A stretch of DNA of 64,000 nucleotides from Rhizobium vallis (GTDB taxonomy: Bacteria; Pseudomonadota; Alphaproteobacteria; Rhizobiales; Rhizobiaceae), in contig NZ_ML133698.1 in NCBI RefSeq assembly GCF_003985155.1, positions 145,682-209,681 of the forward strand, in the 5' to 3' direction. The position numbers were made by a program, and so were the translations under genes. The notes below the pieces were generated by a model that worked only from the letters and a program-made list of their open reading frames with translations, had not been told where the DNA came from and did not search any database. Positions 19,797 through 28,763 of this stretch are shown piece after piece. Position 1 is the stretch's first letter. Every line of letters starts with the position of its first letter.

Positions 19797-19825
19797 CACA
19801 GGGTGAAACCGAAAAAACCCCTGTG
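19797..19825. terminator. Second hairpin in the convergent gap
   Basis: The arms CACAGGG (19797-19803) and CCCTGTG (19819-19825) are exact complements separated by 15 mostly A-rich bases. The hairpin lies between the plus-strand sugar-acid operon and the convergent minus-strand reductase genes and could serve either transcript. Confidence 0.4.
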
Positions 19826-20150
19826 TTCATCATCCCCGTCGCGTTCGGTTAACACGGCTCACGGCCGGAAATTCTCAGAATGCGCGGCCTTTGCCCATAG
19901 AGCCGCGGGGTCGCGTTCGGCAAACCAAAGCCTATGTTCAAAGGATGGTTTTCTCAGGAAGAGGAGAGGGCCTTATCCACGCAGTCGACGTGCACCGGCA
20001 TATCGCCAGTGGAGCGCCGCTTGCGTGCCTATCGACCCGACACCAAAGCTTAGCCGTTTCGATACTTCCCGATAATAGCAACCGAGATTCCCGCTCGCTA
20101 ACCTTGCCTGAATGCCGCCGCCAAAGGAGCGCGGTGAGACCAAGCGCCCT

Positions 20151-20723
20151 CTAGACATCTTTCGGCAGCACTGAGCGAACCCTTGCGATGAAGACATGGA
20201 AGTCCCGCATGAAGGTGCGAAGGAAATTGGCGGTGGTGTCGTTCGTGACCTCGCCGTCATCGGTGATCAGCCCCGGTGTGAACTGGATATAGGCTTCCGG
20301 AGCATTCATCTGGGGCGAGTTGCAGAAACTGAGCACGCTGCGCAAATTCTGCTGGGCGACTGCCGTGCCTATCGCGCCCGGCGACGTGCCGATCACTGCC
20401 GACGGCTTGCGGGTGAACGAGTTGGTGCCGTAGGGGCGGCTCGCCCAGTCGATTGCGTTCTTCAGGCCGCCTGGTATGGATCTGTTATATTCAGGCGTGA
20501 CGAACAGCACGGCGTCGACGGCGGCGATCGCCGCCTTGAACGCCCGGCCGGCCGGAGGGTAGTCGGCGTCATAGTCGTAGCTATAGAGCGGCAAGTCCTT
20601 GAAGGATATTTCCGACATTTCAAGTTCCGGCGGGGCGGACCGCACCAATGCCTTGGCGAGCTTGCGGTTGATCGAGCCCTTGGCGAGGCTGCCGATGAAA
20701 TAGCCTACTTTATGCGTGGTCAT
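20151..20723 (-). CDS. NAD(P)H-dependent FMN reductase family protein
   Basis: The 190-residue product has a flavodoxin-like fold. GSLAKGSINRKLAKAL near the N-terminus is the phosphate-binding loop for FMN, and VTPEYNRSIPGGLKNAIDW near residue 85 is the diagnostic flavin-binding motif of the NADPH-dependent FMN reductase/azoreductase family. The enzyme would reduce flavin, quinones or similar acceptors in the cytosol. GGAG lies upstream of the ATG at 20723. The gene follows a nitroreductase gene by about 50 bases, so the two probably form one redox operon under the ArsR-type regulator upstream. Confidence 0.9.
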   Translation of the reverse strand: MTTHKVGYFIGSLAKGSINRKLAKALVRSAPPELEMSEISFKDLPLYSYDYDADYPPAGRAFKAAIAAVDAVLFVTPEYNRSIPGGLKNAIDWASRPYGTNSFTRKPSAVIGTSPGAIGTAVAQQNLRSVLSFCNSPQMNAPEAYIQFTPGLITDDGEVTNDTTANFLRTFMRDFHVFIARVRSVLPKDV

Positions 20724-20776
20724 GGTGTTCTCCGAGATCTCGCAGGAGGGGTCCCTTGTCCTTTGATCGCAACCAA

Positions 20777-21442
20777 CTAATCGCCGACGAAGGTGACCGT
20801 CTCGGCGAGCGGCGCGCGGCCTGTGCGGGCGTAACTGACCGTGGGGTCCTCGTAGCCGATCGACATGCCGCAGAAGAGGATGAGCCCGTCCGGGGGTGAC
20901 AGCACCTCTGCGACCGTCTCGCGAACCTGCGACCACGCCATCTGCGGGCAACTGTGCAGGCCTTCGGCGCGCAGCAGCAGCATGACCGTCTGCAGATACA
21001 TGCCGACGTCGGCCCATTGGGGTAGGCCGAGATCACGGTCGATGTAGCAAAACAGGGCGGCGGGGGCGCCGAAACAGTTCCAGTTGGCGATTGCAGCCCG
21101 CTGGCGCGCCTCCCAGTCGTCGCGTGCAATGCCGAGTGCGCTATAGCGCTCCTTGCCGAAGGCCGACCGACGCTCCCCGTAGGGAGAGCCCATCGCGGGC
21201 GGGTACATCTCGTACTGCCGCTTGTCCCAGGGGTCGCCATGGGCCACGCGCTCGACGGCGGATGTCTTGAGCTCTGCCAGCTGTGGGCCGGTCATCACGT
21301 AGGTGTTCCACGGCTGGATGTTCGATCCTGACGGCGACCAGGCTGCGGCGGAGAGCACGCGCTCGAGCACCTCCCGCTCCACAGGTTTATCCTTGAATCC
21401 GCGCACCGACCGTCGACTTTTGACTGCCTCATATACGTCCAT
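20777..21442 (-). CDS. Nitroreductase family protein
   Basis: This 221-residue flavoprotein begins MDVYEAVKSRRSVRGF, the classical nitroreductase start with the FMN-phosphate-binding SRRSVR. It continues with AAWSPSGSNIQPW and the C-terminal GYEDPTVSYARTGRAPL, both family marks. The fold is expected to dimerise and reduce nitroaromatics, quinones or related compounds with NAD(P)H. I chose ATG 21442 because GGAGG lies five bases upstream; the frame continues to 21508 without a better site. It shares a direction and short gap with the FMN reductase gene. Confidence 0.9.
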   Translation of the reverse strand: MDVYEAVKSRRSVRGFKDKPVEREVLERVLSAAAWSPSGSNIQPWNTYVMTGPQLAELKTSAVERVAHGDPWDKRQYEMYPPAMGSPYGERRSAFGKERYSALGIARDDWEARQRAAIANWNCFGAPAALFCYIDRDLGLPQWADVGMYLQTVMLLLRAEGLHSCPQMAWSQVRETVAEVLSPPDGLILFCGMSIGYEDPTVSYARTGRAPLAETVTFVGD

Positions 21443-21496
21443 GATCGCCTCCATGCCGGCGGCGTTCTCGCCGTCCGTTCCTGATGCGGGCATTAT

Positions 21497-21514
21497 CTCC
21501 ATTCGCAAATGGAG
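21497..21514. promoter_or_regulatory. Palindrome upstream of the nitroreductase gene
   Basis: CTCCATT (21497-21503) and AATGGAG (21508-21514) are perfect inverted repeats with a 4-base centre, about 55 bases upstream of the nitroreductase start. The size and place suit a repressor operator, perhaps for the ArsR-type protein encoded upstream. The binding protein is inferred. Confidence 0.5.
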
Positions 21515-21653
21515 GCGTAATCACACCGTGGTCTAGGAGGTGTACATCAAACGTACATCAGGGATCGATGCGTTCGAGGGGTACGTGGGCGAAGCATCGC
21601 GGGACTCCGCGCTACCGGATCATGAGCCGGAAGTGCAATGCTTCGCCGTTTCG

Positions 21654-22007
21654 TCAGGCGCCTACGGCTCGGGCGCAGTCCGCTTTGGGGCGGCGGTGCG
21701 TTCCGAAGATGTCGGAGAGCGTGTCGAGTATCGTCCTGGCCGCGCCGGATTGGAGGGAATAGTAGATCGTCTGGGCTGCCCGTCGCGTCTGCACGAGTTC
21801 CTGTTCCCGAAGAATGGACAAATGCTGGGAAGTCGAAGATTGGCTCAATCCCACCTCGTCGGCCAGAACCGTCACGGACATTTCTCCTTCGGCCAAGAGG
21901 CGCAGGATGTGAAGCCGTTTGGCATTGCCCATGGCCGACAGAAAGTTTGCTTCATCATCGAAGGCGTTGGTATCAGCGGAGGGTGCGACTGCGGATAGAT
22001 TGTTCAA
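21654..22007 (-). CDS. ArsR-family winged-helix repressor
   Basis: This small regulator of about 117 residues contains the ArsR fold: NFLSAMGNAKRLHILRLLAEGEMSV as the first helices and ADEVGLSQSSTSQHLSILREQELV as the recognition helix. A beta wing with RRAAQTIYYSL follows. The helix-3 metal motif of arsenic or cadmium sensors (CxC) is absent; the only cysteine is near the C-terminus, so sensing may be redox or organic. I place the start at TTG 22007, which has AAAGGAG eight bases upstream; ATG 22049 lacks a ribosome site. It probably regulates itself and the reductase genes downstream. Confidence 0.82.
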   Translation of the reverse strand: MNNLSAVAPSADTNAFDDEANFLSAMGNAKRLHILRLLAEGEMSVTVLADEVGLSQSSTSQHLSILREQELVQTRRAAQTIYYSLQSGAARTILDTLSDIFGTHRRPKADCARAVGA

Positions 22008-22054
22008 TACGAGATCTCCTTTAAAAACCAAAGCCGGGGACCAAGTCATATCCC

Positions 22055-22079
22055 TGCGCTATAATTTAGAGATAGCGCA
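22055..22079. promoter_or_regulatory. Dyad operator upstream of the arsR-type gene
   Basis: TGCGCTAT (22055-22062) and ATAGCGCA (22072-22079) are exact inverted repeats with a 9-base AT-rich centre. They lie about 50 bases upstream of the TTG start, where a promoter would be. This is a good candidate autoregulatory site; ArsR-family proteins typically bind such interrupted dyads. Confidence 0.6.
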
Positions 22080-22248
22080 TGCGTGCCAAATCGAAACCCA
22101 TTGTTGGCGCCGCATCGTCTTTTGGGGCGCATATCGGATAGATCACGCATCATTTGGACATTGGCGGCGGGTCATGGCCGGGGCCTATGGGGAAAACCCT
22201 GTGGAAACCAGCCGCCGTTCGGCCGAATCTGAAAGACTTTGACGCGAT

Positions 22249-22944
22249 TCAGCGCGCGCCGGCGGCCTGGCGCATTGGCGCGGGCAACGTTTCCCATGCC
22301 CGGATCAATTCGCCGATGGAGGCCGCCTCCATCTTGTGCATGACGTTGCTGCGATGCAGCTTGACCGTCACTTCGCTGATGCCGAGATCGAAGGCGATCT
22401 GCTTGTTGAGGCGTCCGTGCGCCACTTCATGCAGCACTTCGCGCTCGCGCTGCGTCAGCGTCTCCAGGCGTTCGATATTGCGATTGGCGATCGCGGCTTC
22501 CGCCCGCCGTTCGCCGTCCATGGCGATGGCAGCGGTCACGGCATCGAGCAGCGTCTGGTCCCGCACCGGTTTGGTCAGGAAATCAACGGCGCCTGCCTTC
22601 ATCGCCTGGACCGTCATCGGGATGTCGCCATGCCCGGTGAGGAAGATGATCGGCTTGGAAATGCCGTTTTCGGCAAGATGGCGTTGCAGGTGCAGACCGC
22701 TCGTTCCGGGCATGCGCACATCGAGGATCAGACAGCCGGGGCTCTCCAGCATATTGGCGTCGAGCAATTCGCGGGTCGAGGCGAAACTGGCGGGCTGGAA
22801 GCCCGCCGACAGGATCAGTTCCGACAGCGCTTCGCGAATGGACGCGTCGTCATCGACGATGATGACGAGCGGCTGATCCTCTTGGCTTCTGCACTGCAGT
22901 GATGACGGCGCCGATCTCCGTGCCCAAGGCTGGTCAAGTCTCAT
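22249..22944 (-). CDS. FixJ-like response regulator (receiver + LuxR-type HTH), second copy
   Basis: The 231-residue regulator has a polar N-terminal extension of about 25 residues, then a receiver domain with acidic pocket VDDDAS, phosphoacceptor aspartate in CLILDVRMPG and lysine in FLTKPV. The DNA-binding domain has LTQREREVLHEVAHG and the recognition helix LGISEVTVKLHRSNVMHKM. All key residues are present. GGAGGG lies before the ATG at 22944. It is the last gene of a four-gene unit with the stand-alone receiver 16 bases upstream. The partner kinase is expected to be the protein at 23964. Confidence 0.92.
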   Translation of the reverse strand: MRLDQPWARRSAPSSLQCRSQEDQPLVIIVDDDASIREALSELILSAGFQPASFASTRELLDANMLESPGCLILDVRMPGTSGLHLQRHLAENGISKPIIFLTGHGDIPMTVQAMKAGAVDFLTKPVRDQTLLDAVTAAIAMDGERRAEAAIANRNIERLETLTQREREVLHEVAHGRLNKQIAFDLGISEVTVKLHRSNVMHKMEAASIGELIRAWETLPAPMRQAAGAR

Positions 22945-22960
22945 GTCACCCTCCGTCTCT

Positions 22961-23323
22961 CTATTTGTGCAAAGCGTTGGCGATGGCCGTGAGCAGCGCC
23001 TGGGCATCGAAAGGCTTACGGAAAAATCCGCCCGCGCCTTGCGCCCGGCCCTGATCGGCTATCTCGTGGCGACCGGTGATGAGAAATACCGGCAGCTCCG
23101 GGCGCGATTTCCGCACCAGGTCGCGCAGTTCGAATCCATCGATGCCGGGCATTCCGATATCGGTGATGAGCAGGTCGAGGTCCGACAGGCCGTTGACGAG
23201 CAGCGAGCCCGCCGACGAGAAACCTCGGGCCACATAGCCTGCCGACTCCAGAAGGTCGCCCATCGATTCCAAGAGCCTTGGATCGTCATCGACAACTGCC
23301 ACGACATGTCTTGTCTTGTTCAT
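22961..23323 (-). CDS. Stand-alone receiver domain protein (CheY-like)
   Basis: This 120-residue protein consists of a single receiver domain: acidic residues in VVDDDPRLL, phosphoacceptor aspartate in LLITDIGMPGIDG, the switch threonine in LITGRHE and the conserved lysine in FFRKPF. There is no output domain, so it probably acts as a phosphate shuttle or sink within the phosphorelay. GGAGGG lies eight bases before ATG 23323; a TTG two codons earlier is also possible. It lies between the two LuxR-type regulators in the same transcript, with gaps of 2 and 16 bases. Confidence 0.9.
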   Translation of the reverse strand: MNKTRHVVAVVDDDPRLLESMGDLLESAGYVARGFSSAGSLLVNGLSDLDLLITDIGMPGIDGFELRDLVRKSRPELPVFLITGRHEIADQGRAQGAGGFFRKPFDAQALLTAIANALHK

Positions 23324-23325
23324 GT

Positions 23326-23967
23326 TCAATTCCCTCCCACTCGGCGCGAGTGGGTGATCGGTATTTCCAGTTTCTCTGCGATGCGCACGAGATCGGCGAG
23401 CGATGCGGCCGCCATTTTCTGCATCACATTTCTTCTATGGATCTGCAGCGTGACCTCGCTGATGCCGAGTTCGGCTGCCGCCTGCTTGTTGAGCAGGCCG
23501 CTCACGACGAGCGGCAGAACCTCGCGCTCGCGCGGCGTCAGGTCGAGGTAGTGCTGTCGCAACGCATCGCGTTCGGCGCGTTCGGCCCGCTTTTCCCGGT
23601 CCTCGGCGATCGCCGCATGGACGGCTGCCATGAGGTCGGCGTCACTGAACGGTTTGGTCAGGAAATCCACGGCGCCGCGTTTGATCGCACGCACGGAGGA
23701 GGGGATGTCGCCGTGGCCGGTGATGAAGACGATCGGCGGATGATCCCCGTCGGCGATCTGTCTCTGCAGGTCGAGGCCGTTGATGTCGGGCAGCTCGATA
23801 TCGAGGATAAGGCAGGCGGGGACGTCCGGCTTTTCCGCTCTCACATAATCGCCGGCCGATTCGAAGGCGGCGGCGCGCATGCCGTGTGAATCCAGCAATT
23901 CGCCGAGGGCTTCCCGGATGCGTTCATCGTCATCGACGATGAAGACGATATGGTCGTCGGCGGTCAT
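23326..23967 (-). CDS. FixJ-like response regulator (receiver + LuxR-type HTH), first copy
   Basis: The 213-residue product has a receiver with VDDDER, phosphoacceptor aspartate in CLILDIELPDING, TGHGDIP and FLTKPF. A LuxR-type DNA-binding domain follows, with LTPREREVLPLVVSG and LGISEVTLQIHRRNVMQKM. It is clearly paralogous to the regulator at 22249-22944: the recognition helices differ at only a few positions, so their target sites may overlap. Its ATG overlaps the stop of the kinase gene by four bases, marking it as the direct partner of that kinase. Confidence 0.93.
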   Translation of the reverse strand: MTADDHIVFIVDDDERIREALGELLDSHGMRAAAFESAGDYVRAEKPDVPACLILDIELPDINGLDLQRQIADGDHPPIVFITGHGDIPSSVRAIKRGAVDFLTKPFSDADLMAAVHAAIAEDREKRAERAERDALRQHYLDLTPREREVLPLVVSGLLNKQAAAELGISEVTLQIHRRNVMQKMAAASLADLVRIAEKLEIPITHSRRVGGN

Positions 23968-26900
23968 GATGCTGCCTTCGTTTCAATAGGCAATGTGAAG
24001 ATCAACGTCGCTCCGCGCGGTTCGTTCTTCTCCGCCCACAATCTTCCGCCGTGCAGCTCGACGATCGAGCGGCAGATCGCCAGCCCCATACCCATGCCGT
24101 TTTGCTTCGTCGTGAAGAACGGCTCGAACATCTTCTCGGGAAACTCGATGCCCTGGCCGTGATCGCGGATCTCGGTCTGGATGGCATTTCCGGTCTGCCG
24201 CACGCGGATCTCGATCAGCCTATCGCTTGTCACATCAAGCGCGTCGATGCCGTTGCGGATGAGATTGATCAGAACCTGCTGGATCTGGATGCGATCGATC
24301 GCGATGAACGGCAGATTGCCTTCAATTTGCATGTCGATGCGAACGCGCCGCCGCCAGGCCTCGTCGGCCATCAGGCCACGCACTTCGTCGATGATGCTGG
24401 AGAGCGTCGTCTGGATCTTCGTGTCCGCAGATTGTTTGAACAGGGCGCGAATGCGGCTGACGACATCAGCCGCCGAGTTGGCGTCCCGGATGATGCGCTC
24501 GACCGTCTTCTGCGCCCGCTCCATATTCGGCGGCTCGGCCATGAGCCAGCGCTGGCAGGCATGCGAATTCGCCACGACGGCAGCGAGCGGCTGGTTCACC
24601 TCATGGGCGATGGAGGCCGAAAGCTCGGCAAGGCTCGCCGCCTGGCTTGCCCGCGCCAGTCCCTCCTGCGCCCGGCGCAGCTCTTCCTGGGCCTGAACCT
24701 CGCCGTCGATGTCGAGGCATATGACGTTCCACTGGACGATGATGCCTTCGGCATTGCGCATCGGCGCGGCACGCGTTTCGACCCAGCGATATTCGCCATC
24801 GAACCGGCGCAGGCGATGCTTGCGCGCATAGGGTTCTCCGGTCGCCAGGCAATGGGCATATTTCGCCTTGACCTCGGCCACGTCGTCGGGATGAACGCCG
24901 GCGTCGAGCGTGCCGGCCAGGCGCGACTTGCCGGTTCCGTCAAGCTCTTCGAGTTTGTATCCGAGAAAGTCGCGCAGCTGAGGATTGCGATAGACCGGCT
25001 CTCCATCGGGCGCAGCGCAATCGATCATGGCCGGCAGCGTTTCGACGATCTGCCAAAGCGAGCGCTCCCTCTCCCGCAGCGCTTCCTCGACGCGCAGCTG
25101 ATCGTCGATGTCATGGGTGAGACCGTACCACTGGACGATCTCACCGCTCTCATCCCTGAGCGGCTCGGCGCTGCCTTTCACCCAGCGGTAAACGCCATCG
25201 GCGCGCCGCAGGCGATATTGCTTGGAGAAACGTTCGCCGGTGGAAAGGGAATGATTGAGCGCCTCGACAAGGCTCGCCGTATCGTCGGGATGGACGGCGA
25301 GGTCGATGAGTGCCGCCAGCCGGCTCATGCCGGGTTTCTCCATATCGGCGACGTCGACACCGAGAAAATCGATCAGGCGCTGGTTGAAAAAGGTCGGAGC
25401 GCCTTCCGGATCGAGCCGCCAGAGCAGGCTCGGAACCATATCGACGAGTTGCGAAAGCTCACGCTCCCGATTGCGCAGCGCTTCCTGCGCGCGCATCTCG
25501 TCGTCGATGTCGACCGATATGACGTACCATTGCACGATCGCGCCGTTTTGATCCCGCAGCGGCTCGGCGCGACCGTCGACCCAGCGATAGGCTCCATCGA
25601 AACGGCGCATGCGGTATTTGATCGTGAAGGGGTCGCCGCTGGAAAGCGAGCGGTGGACCGTCTCGAGCAGCCGCGGTGCATCATCGGGATGAACGAGTGT
25701 GTGAATGACCGACGAGAGACGGCTCATGCCCGGCCTGTCCATATCGCCGACGTCGAGGCCGAAAAAGTCGATCAGGCGCTTGTTGAAGAAGACCGGTTCG
25801 CCGTTCGGTTTCAGGCGGCGGATCTGGGCCGGAACCATGTCGACCAGTTGCGAGAGTTCGCGCTCACGGTCGCGCAAGGTTTCCAGCGCGCGCACCTCCT
25901 CGTCGACGTCGAGAGAAACGCCGTACCATTGTACGACCGTCCCGTCGTCGTCACGCCGGGGCTCCACCCTGCATTCCGCCCAGCGATAGACGCCATCCTC
26001 TTCGAGCCAGCGGAACCGCATGGCGGCGCCGCTGCCGGTCTCAAAACAATTGCGCAGCGTGCGCTGCACGTCGGGCGCATCTTCGGGATAGATCAGCTCC
26101 TGCAGGAGCTCATCGATGCGCGGTTCGGGCCGCGCGTCGAAATTGGCGATGACGGCGTGGAAATGATCCTGATAGCGCTTGTTGAAGTAGATCGATCCGC
26201 TCGCCGGCTCGACGCTCCAGATGCGGACGGGAACGGCGTCGATCATCTGCTGAAGCTGCCGCTCGCTGTGGCGCACCGCCTCTTCGGCATGAACCTGATC
26301 GTCGATATCGTGGCAGAGCCCGTACCATTGGACGATGTTTCCGGCCTGGTCGCGCAAGGGCTCGGCTCGGCTCGACATCCAGCGATAAACGCCGTCGGCG
26401 CGGCGGAGCCGATACCGCATGACGAAGTTCTCGCCGGTGGCGAGGCTGTCGCGAAGCGCGTCCCTGAACCCGGCTGCATCATCGGGATGAACCGTTGCCT
26501 GCAGGACCGCCTCCAGCCGGCTCATGTCAGGCCTGTCGGCGCCGGCCACATCCATGCCGAGGAAATCGACCATCCGCCTGTTGAAGAAGGTCGGCTCGCC
26601 ATCGGGCGTCAGGCGCCAGACGTGGCTCGGAACCATGTCCACAAGTTGCGAAAGCTCCCGTTCCCGATCGCGCAGCGTCTCGACGCTTTGGCGCAAGGTG
26701 AGCACCGCGAGCTGATGCTGCCTTGATATGGCGGCGACGATGAGCGCCGAAAATGCCGAGATCGCCAGAAAAAGCTGCAGCATGATCTGGTTGTGTTTCT
26801 GGGACTCGGGATCGCCGGCAAACTGGGTGGCGCCCGTTGCCGTGAAGATCGCGGTGATCAGGGCAAGCAGTGCCAGCGATACGGCCGCGCCCTTGAACTC

Positions 26901-27593
26901 GAAGCGGACCGCGGCCCAGAGAAGAGGCGGCATGATGATATAGGCGAAAGGAAGGTAGCCGCTGAGCGAAAGAGCGGCGACACCGAGAAAGATCAGCCCC
27001 AGGACGCAAGCTTCGATCCATTGCGCGGCCGAGAACCGGGTCTTGCCGCGCCAGCTGTGAAACACGACCAGCGCCAACGGCGCGACGATCAGGATGCCGG
27101 TAGCGTCTCCGATCCACCAGAGAGGCCAGGCCGTCAGGAAGGCCTGCGATTGGATGCCAAACCACGCCAGCGTCGCGCTTCCCACGGTTGCGCTGACGAT
27201 GGGCGCAATTCCGGCGCTGATGATGACGAATGCGAGAACTTCCCGCAGGGTTTCCAGCCGAACCGGGGGTCTCAGGGTTCGGTTCACCAGCGATGCCGCG
27301 ACCACCGCTTCCAGAGCGTTGCCGGCATAGATCAACAAGGCGGCCGCCGGCGGACTGTGGAACCACAAGACATTGCTGAAGAGCTCGGCCATGCAGCCAC
27401 CCACGATCCACCATGGCCAGCTGCGCCGGGAGGCGAGGATGAGGGTTGCGATGAAAAGCCCGCCCGGAGGCCAGATTGATATACCCGTTCCCGGAACGAT
27501 TGCGAGCGCCTGGGCAAAGCCGCAGGCGAGCACATAGGCGGCAATGAAAAGCCCGAGATAGAGAGATTGGGGACGATGCGACCAGATGCTCAT
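23964..27593 (-). CDS. MASE1 sensor histidine kinase with five PAS domains
   Basis: About 1209 residues from the chosen start. The first 290 residues form eight or so membrane helices with the MASE1 mark GTGISIWPPGGLFIATL. Five PAS/PAC units follow at roughly 310-430, 440-560, 575-700, 705-830 and 835-965, three of them introduced by nearly the same RERELSQLVDMVP linker. The kinase core has the H-box IAHEVNQPLAAV (near 1000), then an HATPase with LIRNGIDALD, DHGQGI and GMGMGLAICRS. The H-box type is that of FixL. I chose ATG 27593 for its GGAG; ATGs at 27653 or 27680 are alternatives. The last codons overlap the response-regulator gene. The signal is unknown. Confidence 0.93.
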   Translation of the reverse strand: MSIWSHRPQSLYLGLFIAAYVLACGFAQALAIVPGTGISIWPPGGLFIATLILASRRSWPWWIVGGCMAELFSNVLWFHSPPAAALLIYAGNALEAVVAASLVNRTLRPPVRLETLREVLAFVIISAGIAPIVSATVGSATLAWFGIQSQAFLTAWPLWWIGDATGILIVAPLALVVFHSWRGKTRFSAAQWIEACVLGLIFLGVAALSLSGYLPFAYIIMPPLLWAAVRFEFKGAAVSLALLALITAIFTATGATQFAGDPESQKHNQIMLQLFLAISAFSALIVAAISRQHQLAVLTLRQSVETLRDRERELSQLVDMVPSHVWRLTPDGEPTFFNRRMVDFLGMDVAGADRPDMSRLEAVLQATVHPDDAAGFRDALRDSLATGENFVMRYRLRRADGVYRWMSSRAEPLRDQAGNIVQWYGLCHDIDDQVHAEEAVRHSERQLQQMIDAVPVRIWSVEPASGSIYFNKRYQDHFHAVIANFDARPEPRIDELLQELIYPEDAPDVQRTLRNCFETGSGAAMRFRWLEEDGVYRWAECRVEPRRDDDGTVVQWYGVSLDVDEEVRALETLRDRERELSQLVDMVPAQIRRLKPNGEPVFFNKRLIDFFGLDVGDMDRPGMSRLSSVIHTLVHPDDAPRLLETVHRSLSSGDPFTIKYRMRRFDGAYRWVDGRAEPLRDQNGAIVQWYVISVDIDDEMRAQEALRNRERELSQLVDMVPSLLWRLDPEGAPTFFNQRLIDFLGVDVADMEKPGMSRLAALIDLAVHPDDTASLVEALNHSLSTGERFSKQYRLRRADGVYRWVKGSAEPLRDESGEIVQWYGLTHDIDDQLRVEEALRERERSLWQIVETLPAMIDCAAPDGEPVYRNPQLRDFLGYKLEELDGTGKSRLAGTLDAGVHPDDVAEVKAKYAHCLATGEPYARKHRLRRFDGEYRWVETRAAPMRNAEGIIVQWNVICLDIDGEVQAQEELRRAQEGLARASQAASLAELSASIAHEVNQPLAAVVANSHACQRWLMAEPPNMERAQKTVERIIRDANSAADVVSRIRALFKQSADTKIQTTLSSIIDEVRGLMADEAWRRRVRIDMQIEGNLPFIAIDRIQIQQVLINLIRNGIDALDVTSDRLIEIRVRQTGNAIQTEIRDHGQGIEFPEKMFEPFFTTKQNGMGMGLAICRSIVELHGGRLWAEKNEPRGATLIFTLPIETKAAS

Positions 27594-27941
27594 GACCAAC
27601 CGCTCCGGCCGGACAGACAAGGCCGGGGGATCGTCAGTTTCTGCAGCAGTCATTGTCGATTTCGGGGCCGGCGAGCTCATGTTACGAACCGTAATCCCGC
27701 TACAGCACAACCGCAACTCATGGAAACCCATAGATTGCGCGGGGATGTAGCCGGGATTCTAGGCGCGAACGGGACCGGAAGACAGTTGCTTTTCCCGCTG
27801 AGACAGCCTGGACTTCGGTTTGGCTTGCCTATGCCTAAAGGTTAGGGCGCAAGACCTCAGGCATGATGGAAGACGTGCGGCTTTCCGGTCATTGTCGATG
27901 CGAGCGAGGCATTGAAGACGAGACGCAACAGAGGGTCCGAC

Positions 27942-28694
27942 ATGAAGATCATGGTAGCGGGAGCAAGCGGCCTTATCGGAACGCAACTCACGGCGGAGCT
28001 GCGCCGGTCAGGTCATGATGTTATGGCCGCATCCCTATCGTTCGGGGTCGACACGGTGACCCGCAAGGGCCTCGAGGCGGCGATGGCAGGAGCCGAAATC
28101 GTCATCGACGTGACCAATGCCGACTCCTTCGGCGACAGTTCGGCGTTCGAGTTCTTCAGGGCCTCGACGAAGAACCTGCTTGCGGCCGCGGCGCGAGCAG
28201 GCGTCGGGCACTATCTCGCGCTCTCCGTGGTCGGCACGCCGCATCTTGTCGAAAGCGATTATTTCCGTGCGAAAGCCGTGCAGGAAAATCTCATCCGCGC
28301 CTCGGACCGGCCCTATACGATCCTGCGTTCGACGCAGTTCTACGAATTCATAAACGGATTGATCGACATTGGCGCCGAAGGCGATCTCCTTCGATTGCCT
28401 CCGGCCGCCATGAGGCCGGTCGCCGCCCGGGAAGTCGCCGCATTCCTGGCGGAACTGGCGACCGGCAATCCATTGCGCGATATCGTTGAGATCGGTGGCC
28501 CGGAACAGTTCGGCATCGATGAAATCGCCCGGATCTATCTCGCCGCAGACGAAGATCAGCGGCAGGTGGTGACCGATCCCTCCGTGTCCTATTTCGGCGT
28601 CGAGCTGACCGGCAGCGTCCTGCTTCCAGGCGCCGCGGCGCGCAGGGCGACCGAGAAGCTCTCCGACTGGCTCTACCAATCGACGGCCGCCTAG
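27942..28694 (+). CDS. NmrA-like/atypical SDR NAD(P)-binding protein
   Basis: The 250-residue protein has an N-terminal Rossmann motif GASGLIGTQL and the second-strand pattern of NmrA-like or atypical short-chain dehydrogenases. LSVVGTPHLVESDYFRAKAVQE is the usual mid-protein stretch, with no classical YxxxK pair at the catalytic place, so it may sense NAD(P) or act on a small electrophile rather than be a normal dehydrogenase. I chose ATG 27942 with AGAGGG upstream; a TTG ten codons earlier is also open. The gene diverges from the kinase gene, and the gap shows no obvious palindrome. Confidence 0.85.
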   Translation: MKIMVAGASGLIGTQLTAELRRSGHDVMAASLSFGVDTVTRKGLEAAMAGAEIVIDVTNADSFGDSSAFEFFRASTKNLLAAAARAGVGHYLALSVVGTPHLVESDYFRAKAVQENLIRASDRPYTILRSTQFYEFINGLIDIGAEGDLLRLPPAAMRPVAAREVAAFLAELATGNPLRDIVEIGGPEQFGIDEIARIYLAADEDQRQVVTDPSVSYFGVELTGSVLLPGAAARRATEKLSDWLYQSTAA

Positions 28695-28722
28695 CCGCCG
28701 GGATTGAATTTAATCGAGCGAG

Positions 28723-28750
28723 GTAATACCTTTGAGAAGAAGAGTATTAC
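28723..28750. promoter_or_regulatory. Inverted repeat, probable toxin-antitoxin operator
   Basis: GTAATAC (28723-28729) and GTATTAC (28744-28750) are perfect complements around 14 bases, ending 13 bases before the antitoxin start. This is the standard position for autorepression by an AbrB-type antitoxin with its PIN toxin. Confidence 0.65.
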
Positions 28751-28763
28751 AAAGGCGTTCGAC

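Noticed and set aside
24051..26726. 891-codon open frame on the plus strand opposite the kinase gene
   Set aside because: It mirrors the GC-rich codon pattern of the kinase and has repeated low-complexity sequence; the kinase frame has clear domains, so this is an antisense shadow.
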